Assembly: GCA_009699645.1 (NCBI GenBank)
Contig: WLNU01000024.1
Coordinates: forward strand, 1-12,783
Length of the DNA stretch: 12,783 nt
Direction of reading: 5' to 3'
Source of the DNA: Actinomycetota bacterium
Lineage (GTDB): Bacteria; Actinomycetota; Actinomycetes; Nanopelagicales; Nanopelagicaceae
Shown here: piece after piece, positions 7,421 to 12,783 of the stretch
How the letters are laid out: every line of letters starts with the position of its first letter
Position numbering within the stretch: the stretch's first letter is position 1
Program-made: the position numbers and the translations under genes
Notes under the pieces: model-generated
Databases searched by the model: none
What the model was told of the DNA's origin: nothing
What the model saw: the letters and a program-made list of their open reading frames with translations, nothing else

Positions 7421-8202
7421 TCGTGGTCAAGTTCGGTGGTCATGCAATGAGGGATGAAGATGGTGGATTTGCCCGCGCGATTTCCATCGCTTTAAATGCG
7501 GGTGAATCGGTTGTAGTTGTCCATGGAGGAGGACCGCAGATAGATAAGGCGCTGTCTTCATCCGGCATCGAGAGCAAATTTATTGGCGGGTTTAGATATA
7601 CAACTGCCGAAACCTTCAATGTTGTTGAAAGAGTACTTGTCACCGAAGTAGGTCAAGGAGTAGCTACAGCTCTTTCCAATGGCGGCGTACCGGCCAAAGC
7701 GATATCGGGTCGTACATTGCCAACTTTAGTAGCACGAAAGAAAACCTCGCTCGTTGATGGAAGCCCAGTAGAGCTCGGGCAAGTCGGAGATGTTGTTTCA
7801 GTCGATACAAGCGAGATAAAATCTCTTTTATCTGTAGGCACAACTCCGGTCCTTGCCCCCATAGCTGCCGATGCGGAGAGTGAGAACGGATTAAATGTAA
7901 ATGCAGATTTAGCTGCCGCAGCTATTGCAGGGGCGATGGATGCTAGTTCACTTATTATTCTTACCGATGTTTCAGGCATATACCGGGACTGGCCCGATAA
8001 GAGTTCACTGATTTCGACAATATCCTATAAAGAACTCGCAACGATGAAGTCAACTTTTCAAGAGGGAATGGCACCGAAAGTACAGGCAATATTGGATGCA
8101 ATCGACCAAGGGGCGAAAGCTGTGAGAGTTATCGATGGAACGGATTCAAAGAACCTGGTTGACGCATTCTCTGGCACAGGTGGAACTCTGGTGAGTGCAT
8201 GA
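7417..8202 (+). CDS. argB: Acetylglutamate kinase, short form without N-terminal regulatory helix
   Basis: ArgB phosphorylates N-acetylglutamate with ATP, the step usually inhibited by arginine in organisms that recycle acetyl groups. Amino-acid-kinase motifs are present: VVKFGG (Lys5), VVVHGGGPQID (33-43), GFRYTTAETFNVVE, GLNVNADLAAAAIAGA (158-173), LTDVSGIYRDWPD and EGMAPKVQA with Lys221. The 261 residues are about 30 fewer than typical actinobacterial enzymes: there is no N-terminal helix before the first strand, and the C-terminus (DSKNLVDAFSGTGGT) lacks the usual His-containing HxxLLE-type segment. The start cannot lie further upstream, because an in-frame TGA at 7372-7374 is followed by no start codon before 7417. 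It overlaps argJ and argD by 4 bp. Reduced arginine sensitivity is an inference. Confidence 0.95.
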   Translation: MIVVKFGGHAMRDEDGGFARAISIALNAGESVVVVHGGGPQIDKALSSSGIESKFIGGFRYTTAETFNVVERVLVTEVGQGVATALSNGGVPAKAISGRTLPTLVARKKTSLVDGSPVELGQVGDVVSVDTSEIKSLLSVGTTPVLAPIAADAESENGLNVNADLAAAAIAGAMDASSLIILTDVSGIYRDWPDKSSLISTISYKELATMKSTFQEGMAPKVQAILDAIDQGAKAVRVIDGTDSKNLVDAFSGTGGTLVSA

Positions 8203-9368
8203 ACAATAAGGAGTTATTAGCTGAGTGGTCGGAATCGATGCAAAACAATTACGGTGCGCCTTCGATTGCACTCGTTAGTGGAAAAGGCTTAGTTGTAAAA
8301 GATGCCGACGGCAAAAGCTACTTAGATTTTCTCAGCGGAATTGCAACAAATGTTCTCGGTCATGCTCACCCCGCGATAGTTAAAGCAGTCACGAAGCAGG
8401 TAGGACTGTTGGGCCACGTTAGTAACTTTTATGCCCATCCGAATGTGGTTGAACTGGCGCAGAAGTTAAAAGAGATGACGGGGGATCCAGATGCAAAAGT
8501 GTTTTTCGCACAATCTGGCGCCGAAGCTAATGAAGCCGCTATTAAGCTCTCGCGTCGAACTGGGCGCTATCGCATAGTTGCAGCACGTGGTGCCTTTCAT
8601 GGGCGCACAATGGGAGCGTTATCTTTAACGGGGCAACCTTCTAAGCGCGAGCCTTTCTTACCGCTTCTTAAAGGGATTACCCATGTTGATTTCGGTGATA
8701 TCGATGCTATGAAACGTGCAGTTAATAAGAAAACTGCGATGGTAATCATCGAGCCGATTATGGGGGAGGCTGGAGTAGTTGTACCCCCTGCTGATTATCT
8801 AGCGGCAGTTCGTGATATCTGTGATCTAACTGGTGCACTGATGGTTTTAGATTGCGTGCAAACTGGAATGGGCCGTACGGGAGATTGGTTTGGCTATGAA
8901 TACTCTGGAATTACCCCAGATGTAATTACGCTTGCTAAGGGCTTAGGCGGGGGACTTCCTCTCTCTGCAATGATCGCCTGCGGGGCTTCGGCTTATTTAT
9001 TTCAACCCGGAGATCACGGCTCAACCTTTGGTGGTAATCCCATCACTACTGCAGCATCTCTTGCAGCGATCAAGTTCATTGAAAAGAATCAATTGATGGG
9101 AGCAGTTAAGCGACATGAGAAGCAGTTACTGGCCGAGATTGCTTTAATTCCTCGCGTTAGTGAAGTGCGCGGCGCCGGTCTTTTGATCGCAATTGAGTTG
9201 ACATCGCCAATTTCAAATAATGTACTCGTGGCATTGCGCGATAATGGAGTTTTAGTAAATGCTCCTACACCCACAACTATTCGTATCGCACCGGCGCTAA
9301 CGGTAACTACAGCACAAATCAATACCTTTATTGCAGTCTTTAGAAAGGTTATGGCGAATGTCAACTAA
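8199..9368 (+). CDS. argD: Acetylornithine aminotransferase (class III, PLP-dependent)
   Basis: ArgD transfers an amino group from glutamate to N-acetylglutamate semialdehyde, giving N-acetylornithine; such enzymes often also act in lysine synthesis on succinyl-diaminopimelate. The 389 residues match the family. PLP-enzyme features: QSGAEANEAAIKLSR (105-119), GAFHGRTMGALSLTGQP (131-147), EPIMGEAGVVVPP with Glu190 as the likely glutamate switch, Asp218 for the PLP ring nitrogen in LDCVQTGMGRTG, Lys247 as Schiff-base lysine in TLAKGLGGGLP, and GSTFGGNP binding the phosphate. Cys219 replaces the glutamate nearly always found in the DEVQ motif. It overlaps argB by 4 bp and argR by 11 bp. argF, the usual next gene in actinobacterial clusters, is absent. 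Confidence 0.97.
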   Translation: MNNKELLAEWSESMQNNYGAPSIALVSGKGLVVKDADGKSYLDFLSGIATNVLGHAHPAIVKAVTKQVGLLGHVSNFYAHPNVVELAQKLKEMTGDPDAKVFFAQSGAEANEAAIKLSRRTGRYRIVAARGAFHGRTMGALSLTGQPSKREPFLPLLKGITHVDFGDIDAMKRAVNKKTAMVIIEPIMGEAGVVVPPADYLAAVRDICDLTGALMVLDCVQTGMGRTGDWFGYEYSGITPDVITLAKGLGGGLPLSAMIACGASAYLFQPGDHGSTFGGNPITTAASLAAIKFIEKNQLMGAVKRHEKQLLAEIALIPRVSEVRGAGLLIAIELTSPISNNVLVALRDNGVLVNAPTPTTIRIAPALTVTTAQINTFIAVFRKVMANVN

Positions 9369-9834
9369 GAGTGTCTCAGCACGTAGAGCCAAAGCAATAT
9401 CCCTTATTGAATCTGGGGTCGTTCATTCGCAATCGGATTTAGTCACCTTGCTAAAAAAATCTGGCTATGCCGTTACTCAAGCCACCGCCAGTCGAGATCT
9501 AGAAGAGATTGGCGCAGTACGAGCGCGCACTAAAACCGGTGAATCTGTCTATCAAATATCGGGCTCAACCGATGATGCACTCGCACGAGTCTCACCAATG
9601 CCCGCAAAGCTCATACTCTCCGTTGATCACAGCGCAAATCTTGCAGTGATTCACACGCCTCCAGGGGCTGCTCAGTTCCTAGCTAGCTCTCTCGATCACG
9701 CCGGTCTCACCGGAGTAATTGGAACGATCGCAGGTGACGACACGATAATCCTTGTCTCCAAGAAAGCCACAGGTGGGGCTCAATTAGCGAAAGAATTGCT
9801 TGCATACTCAAAATCAACAGGTGGGAAGAGATAG
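9358..9834 (+). CDS. argR: Arginine repressor
   Basis: ArgR is a hexameric, arginine-activated DNA-binding regulator of arginine genes. With the ATG at 9358 it has 158 residues, the normal length. The N-terminal ~70 residues form the winged helix, with ATASRDLEEIGAVRAR (43-58) around the recognition helix. The C-terminal domain (about 85-155) carries HTPPGAAQFLASSLD and GTIAGDDTIILV, with Asp127-Asp128 in the arginine-binding trimer interface. I chose 9358 over the in-frame TTG at 9331 because AGAAAGG at 9342-9348 lies 9 nt before it and homologs start here (MSTKSVSARRAKAISLIESG). It overlaps the argD end by 11 bp. Being in the operon it is likely to control, it should be autoregulated through the ARG boxes before argC. 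Confidence 0.96.
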   Translation: MSTKSVSARRAKAISLIESGVVHSQSDLVTLLKKSGYAVTQATASRDLEEIGAVRARTKTGESVYQISGSTDDALARVSPMPAKLILSVDHSANLAVIHTPPGAAQFLASSLDHAGLTGVIGTIAGDDTIILVSKKATGGAQLAKELLAYSKSTGGKR

Positions 9835-11262
9835 ATGGCGCTCTGGGGTGGACGGTTTTCGCATGGTGCAGCAGATGCTGCCTTTGCACTCTCGCGTAGC
9901 GTTGATTTTGATTGGCGTCTTGCTCCCTATGACATTCGATCATCTCTTGCCCATTTATCGATCCTAGAATCTAGCGGCCTTCTAAATGCTGGCGATTGCG
10001 GGGCTATCAGGGGTGCGCTCAAAGAGTTAGCTGCAGATGTATCGAGTGGCAATTTTCTACCAATTGCCAGCGATGAAGATGTACACAGCGCACTTGAGCG
10101 CGGCCTTAATGAAAAGTTGGGTGCCCGCGGGGGATTACTTCGCGCAGGCCGTTCACGAAATGATCAGGTCACTACAGATCTTCGTCTCTTTGCAATCGAT
10201 CACATGCTGGAGATAGCACTGCTCATCACCGGTATGCAGAGTGCGCTTTTGGAAAAGGCCTCTGAGTACGTCAATGACAGTGCTCCGGGTTTTACTCATA
10301 TTCAACATGCCCAACCCGTCTCCTTTGGTCACGAGTTAGCAAAGCATGCACATGCCTTTGGCCGTGATCTCGATCGCATTGATGACTGGTTACTGCGCAC
10401 ATCGGTTAGTTCACTCGGTGCCGGAGCATTAGCTGGTTCATCTCTACCACTTGATCCAAAGGCGACTGCAAAGGATTTAGGCTTTAGGGCTAGTTTTGCA
10501 AATAGTATCGATGCAGTGAGCGATCGCGACTATTGCGCCGAAGCGCTCTTTATTCTCGCCCTCATCGGTACTCACCTCTCTCGCATCGGTGAAGAGTGGA
10601 CGTTATGGGCTTCATCTGAGTTTGCATGGGCGAAGGTTTCAGATGCCTATTCAACTGGCTCATCAATAATGCCGCAGAAAAAGAATCCAGATATCGCAGA
10701 GCTTGCCCGTGGAAAATCTGGACGTCTTGTCGGAAATTTAGTTAGCGTTCTTACGATGCTTAAAGGACTTCCATTTGCCTATAATCGCGATTTACAAGAG
10801 GACAAAGAGCCATTCTTTGACAGCGTCGATACGCTTTTGGTTTTAATTCCTGCACTCACTGGAATGATCGCTACAACTGATTTCGATCGAGAAAAAATGG
10901 CGGCAGCGGCCCCCCTCGGCTTCTCTCTTGCAACTGAGATCGCCGATTACTTAGCTCTTAAAGGGATTCCATTTGCAATCGCACATGAGGCTGCAGGTGC
11001 TTGCGTTGCCTTGTGCGAATCAAGTGATCGCCAACTACACCAACTCAGCGATAGCGAACTGCTCACAATTCATCCATCCCTTGATGCCAGTGTTCGTTCA
11101 CGCCTTACTGTTCATGGCGCGCTCAGCTCTCGCACCACGGCAGGTGGTACAGCGCCTTCACTTGTTGACGAACAGATAAAAACAGCAGTTGCTGAAAATC
11201 TTGCAACGCAGAAGTTAATTATCAACAAGCAGAGTAGTTTTAAGGAGATGATGAGCTCATGA
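9835..11262 (+). CDS. argH: Argininosuccinate lyase
   Basis: ArgH splits argininosuccinate into arginine and fumarate, the last step of arginine synthesis. The 475 residues match the family. It starts MALWGGRFSHG as homologs do. Catalytic regions of the aspartase/fumarase superfamily are intact: RAGRSRNDQVTTDLRLF (103-119), GFTHIQHAQPVSFGH with Thr154-His155, and the signature GSSIMPQKKNPD (275-286), whose Ser276-Ser277 pair includes the catalytic serine. NRDLQEDKEPFFDS is also typical. The ATG follows the argR TAG with no intervening base, and GGAAGAG at 9824-9830 can serve as ribosome binding site. argG, which makes the substrate and usually precedes argH, is not present. The stop overlaps tyrS (ATGA). 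Confidence 0.98.
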   Translation: MALWGGRFSHGAADAAFALSRSVDFDWRLAPYDIRSSLAHLSILESSGLLNAGDCGAIRGALKELAADVSSGNFLPIASDEDVHSALERGLNEKLGARGGLLRAGRSRNDQVTTDLRLFAIDHMLEIALLITGMQSALLEKASEYVNDSAPGFTHIQHAQPVSFGHELAKHAHAFGRDLDRIDDWLLRTSVSSLGAGALAGSSLPLDPKATAKDLGFRASFANSIDAVSDRDYCAEALFILALIGTHLSRIGEEWTLWASSEFAWAKVSDAYSTGSSIMPQKKNPDIAELARGKSGRLVGNLVSVLTMLKGLPFAYNRDLQEDKEPFFDSVDTLLVLIPALTGMIATTDFDREKMAAAAPLGFSLATEIADYLALKGIPFAIAHEAAGACVALCESSDRQLHQLSDSELLTIHPSLDASVRSRLTVHGALSSRTTAGGTAPSLVDEQIKTAVAENLATQKLIINKQSSFKEMMSS

Positions 11263-12524
11263 ATCTCATTGAAGATCTACGCTGGCGTGGCCTAGTTGCC
11301 CAGTCCACCGATGAAAAAACCCTTCTTGAAGCACTTAAAAAGCCCATCACGCTCTACATAGGTTTTGATCCAACGGCGCCTTCACTGCACGTTGGCAACC
11401 TAGTGGTTCTCTTAGTCCTGCGTCGTTTTCAATTGGCTGGCCACAAACCGATTGCATTAGTCGGGGGAGCAACTGGATTAGTTGGTGATCCCAGTGGGCG
11501 CAGCGATGAACGGATACTCAATAGCAGTGAAGTAGTCGAAGGCTGGGTAAAGGGTATACGCAAGCAAGTCTCCGCCTTTTTAGACTTTGATACACCTACA
11601 AACCCAGCGCTAGTAGTAAATAACCTTGATTGGACGGCTCCACTGAGTGCTATCGAATTCCTTCGCGATATTGGCAAACATTTCTCAGTTAATCAGATGC
11701 TAGCCAAAGACTCAGTTGCCGCCCGCCTTGAAGCTGGTGGAATCTCTTACACCGAGTTTTCCTATCAAGTCCTTCAGTCTTATGACTTCCTCGAACTCTT
11801 TCGCCGCAATGACTGCACACTTCAACTGGGTGGCTCAGATCAATGGGGAAATATTGTTGCTGGATTAGATCTCATACGTCGTGTTGAATCAGGCAGTGGT
11901 CATGCACTTACGGTTCCATTATTGGCAAAATCAGATGGATCAAAGTTTGGTAAGAGTGCCGGTGGTAGCATTTGGTTAGATCCGTCGATGACATCTCCTT
12001 ATGCTTTTTTCCAGTTCTGGCTAAATACTGAAGATAAGGACATCATCAATTTTCTTAAAGTCTTTTCCTTTAAATCCCATGAGGAGATTTCTGCGCTAGA
12101 GAAATCCCACAGTGAAAATCCTGGTTTGCGCGGTGCTCATCGAGAGTTAGCACGAGAATTAACAACTCTTGTTCATGACGCCGATACAACGCAACGCGTA
12201 GAAAACGCTGCCAAAGCTCTCTTTGGGCAGGGCGATCTCACTTTGCTAGATGAGGCAACACTTGCAAGTGCACTGGCCGAACTTCCCCGCACAACGATCT
12301 CAAAAACACAGGAGATTCCATCGTGGGTGGATCTACTGGCTGCAACCGGAGTCGTAGATTCCAAATCGGCGGCCCGGCGCGTGGTCAAAGATGGTGGTGC
12401 ATATCTCAATAATGAAAAGGTTGTTTCCGAGGATTATGTGCCGACAAAATCCGAGTTTTTATGCGGTAAATATGCGGTTTTGCGCAAAGGCAAGCGGGAT
12501 TTAGCTGCCGTAGAGCTCATCTAG
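11259..12524 (+). CDS. tyrS: Tyrosine--tRNA ligase
   Basis: TyrS charges tRNA-Tyr; it is a class Ic synthetase acting as a cytoplasmic homodimer. The 421 residues match the bacterial TyrS type with a C-terminal S4 domain. The HIGH motif is HVGN (44-47) in GFDPTAPSLHVGNL. The tyrosine-binding helix is SYQVLQSYDFLEL (168-180), then GGSDQWGNI (191-199). The KMSKS motif reads KFGKS (229-233). The S4 RNA-binding domain lies at about 350-415 (SWVDLLAATGVVDSKSAARR, then GGAYLNNEKV). The ATG overlaps the argH stop by 4 bp; AAGGAG at 11242-11247 sits 11 nt upstream. Transcription with the arg genes would tie its message to arginine control unless an internal promoter exists; I saw none convincing in argH. 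Confidence 0.98.
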   Translation: MNLIEDLRWRGLVAQSTDEKTLLEALKKPITLYIGFDPTAPSLHVGNLVVLLVLRRFQLAGHKPIALVGGATGLVGDPSGRSDERILNSSEVVEGWVKGIRKQVSAFLDFDTPTNPALVVNNLDWTAPLSAIEFLRDIGKHFSVNQMLAKDSVAARLEAGGISYTEFSYQVLQSYDFLELFRRNDCTLQLGGSDQWGNIVAGLDLIRRVESGSGHALTVPLLAKSDGSKFGKSAGGSIWLDPSMTSPYAFFQFWLNTEDKDIINFLKVFSFKSHEEISALEKSHSENPGLRGAHRELARELTTLVHDADTTQRVENAAKALFGQGDLTLLDEATLASALAELPRTTISKTQEIPSWVDLLAATGVVDSKSAARRVVKDGGAYLNNEKVVSEDYVPTKSEFLCGKYAVLRKGKRDLAAVELI

Positions 12525-12575
12525 ATTTCTTGTACTTTTAAACCAAAAGCTCTAAAAGCCTAGCCCGCTGCTGAA

Positions 12576-12600
12576 ATTCAACTTCTCTGAATCTGTTTTT
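12576..12600 (+). terminator. Weak candidate terminator after tyrS
   Basis: A 5-bp inverted repeat, ATTCA (12576-12580) and TGAAT (12588-12592), encloses a 7-nt loop and is followed by CTG and five T residues (12596-12600). The stem is short and A/T-rich, so as an intrinsic terminator it would be weak. The same A/T-rich stretch could instead act as an UP element for the promoter starting at 12618. No stronger hairpin with a T tract is seen between the tyrS stop and that promoter. Confidence 0.25.
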
Positions 12601-12617
12601 ACTCCTTAAAACCCGAT

Positions 12618-12646
12618 TTGACCCTTCTGTGGGTGGGGGCTATAGT
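12618..12646 (+). promoter_or_regulatory. Strong sigma70-type promoter (TTGACC-17-TATAGT), possibly of an rRNA operon
   Basis: TTGACC (12618-12623) and TATAGT (12641-12646) are spaced by exactly 17 bp, the best match to a housekeeping promoter in the window. A/T-rich DNA upstream (12591-12610) resembles an UP element, and the discriminator after the -10 (TGCGCTC) is G/C-rich, as in growth-rate-controlled stable-RNA promoters. The spacer holds an inverted repeat ACCC-N6-GGGT (12621-12634) and a run of G. Transcription would start near 12653. A downstream rrn operon is my leading guess because tyrS precedes the 16S gene in some actinobacteria, but no 16S start is in the window; a leader of a protein gene is the alternative. 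Confidence 0.65.
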
Positions 12647-12652
12647 TGCGCT

Positions 12653-12783
12653 CTTGCTGTGAAACGGACGAATAAGGCCGAACAGCATCGATTACCACTC
12701 CTAATCCAAGATTTAGGCCCGGTTTGACCGTGCCTGAGTGAATGGACTAGGTTTGGCGGTCTGCCCTGAAAATAGGAGTAATC
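12653..12783 (+). other. Structured transcribed leader running off the window
   Basis: Downstream of the strong promoter no convincing coding region is seen. The RNA can form several stems. One is CCTAATC (12700-12706) with GATTTAGG (12710-12717), with one bulged T. Another is GGC-C-CGGT (12716-12723) with ACCG-T-GCC (12727-12734), with one mismatch. A third is a long-range stem of GATTA-CCA-CTCCTA (12690-12703) with TAGGAG-TAATC (12773-12783), 11 pairs with a CCA bulge. The long-range stem covers AGGAG (12774-12778), a possible ribosome binding site for a gene starting just beyond the window. I recognise no known riboswitch family. It may be the 5' leader of an rRNA operon or a regulated mRNA leader. 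Confidence 0.4.
12724..12753 (+). promoter_or_regulatory. Second, weaker promoter candidate (TTGACC-18-TAGGTT)
   Basis: The -35 hexamer TTGACC (12724-12729) repeats that of the first promoter, and TAGGTT (12748-12753) fits TANNNT at an 18-bp spacer. Start would fall near 12760. Tandem promoters are typical of rRNA operons, which fits the first promoter upstream. The -10 is less canonical, and the region also folds as leader RNA, so this may be chance. Confidence 0.35.

Noticed and set aside
9331..9357. TTG at 9331 as an earlier start for argR
   Set aside because: It would add nine residues not seen in ArgR proteins and lacks a ribosome binding site; ATG at 9358 has AGAAAGG at a 9-nt distance.
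11165..11193. TTGACG in argH as a -35 for a tyrS promoter
   Set aside because: The sequence 16-18 bp downstream (around GTTGCT) does not resemble a -10 element.
12541..12560. CTTTT/AAAAG repeats just after tyrS as a terminator
   Set aside because: The stem is short and all A/T apart from one pair, and no T tract follows; the candidate at 12576-12600 is somewhat better, though also weak.
12659..12727. A 22-codon open frame starting with GTG just after the strong promoter, a possible leader peptide
   Set aside because: It is short, GTG-initiated, has no Shine-Dalgarno, no run of regulatory codons and no coupling to a known gene in the window; an open frame of this length is expected by chance.

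Overview
The window looks like chromosomal housekeeping DNA from a small-genome actinobacterium, most likely of the freshwater acI / Nanopelagicales type (for example Ca. Planktophila). Three things point there. Protein motifs are actinobacterial: PheS WIEWGGCGMVNP, ArgD EPIMGEAGVVVPP, ArgH LRAGRSRNDQV, ArgB DWPDKSSL. The gene order follows the infC-rpmI-rplT-tsnR ... pheS-pheT ... argCJBD(F)R(G)H ... tyrS order known from Mycobacterium tuberculosis. Base composition is moderate (roughly mid-40s % GC by eye) and packing is very tight, unlike most high-GC actinobacteria. The lineage is an inference; no rRNA sequence is present to confirm it.

Layout, all on the + strand. (1) 1-910: translation genes, namely the 3' part of infC (IF3), rpmI (L35) and rplT (L20). 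(2) 937-1722: a SpoU/TrmH-family RNA 2'-O-methyltransferase. (3) 1748-5211: pheS-pheT, the two subunits of phenylalanyl-tRNA synthetase, apparently started by a leaderless promoter. (4) 5203-5238: a tandem array of ARG-box-like elements repeating every 10 bp, overlapping the pheT stop codon and the -35 region of a leaderless extended -10 promoter for argC. (5) 5259-12524: argC-argJ-argB-argD-argR-argH-tyrS, with neighbouring genes overlapping or abutting. (6) 12525-12783: a non-coding region with a weak candidate terminator, one strong sigma70-type promoter with a 17-bp spacer, a second weaker promoter, and a structured leader running off the window end.

How the genes work together: ArgJ, ArgB, ArgC and ArgD convert glutamate to ornithine by the acetyl-recycling route, and ArgH performs the last step (argininosuccinate to arginine). 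ArgR, encoded inside the operon, probably senses arginine and represses the argC promoter, closing a feedback loop. The two genes that normally sit inside this cluster, argF and argG, are absent with no gap left behind. ArgB lacks the N-terminal extension associated with arginine-sensitive N-acetylglutamate kinases, so transcriptional control may carry more weight here. tyrS is coupled to argH by a 4-bp overlap.

I found no mobile element, CRISPR array, tRNA, phage gene or defence system. The coding content is ordinary. The interest lies in the regulatory DNA at 1735-1748, 5203-5259 and 12618-12783, and in what is missing from the arginine cluster.
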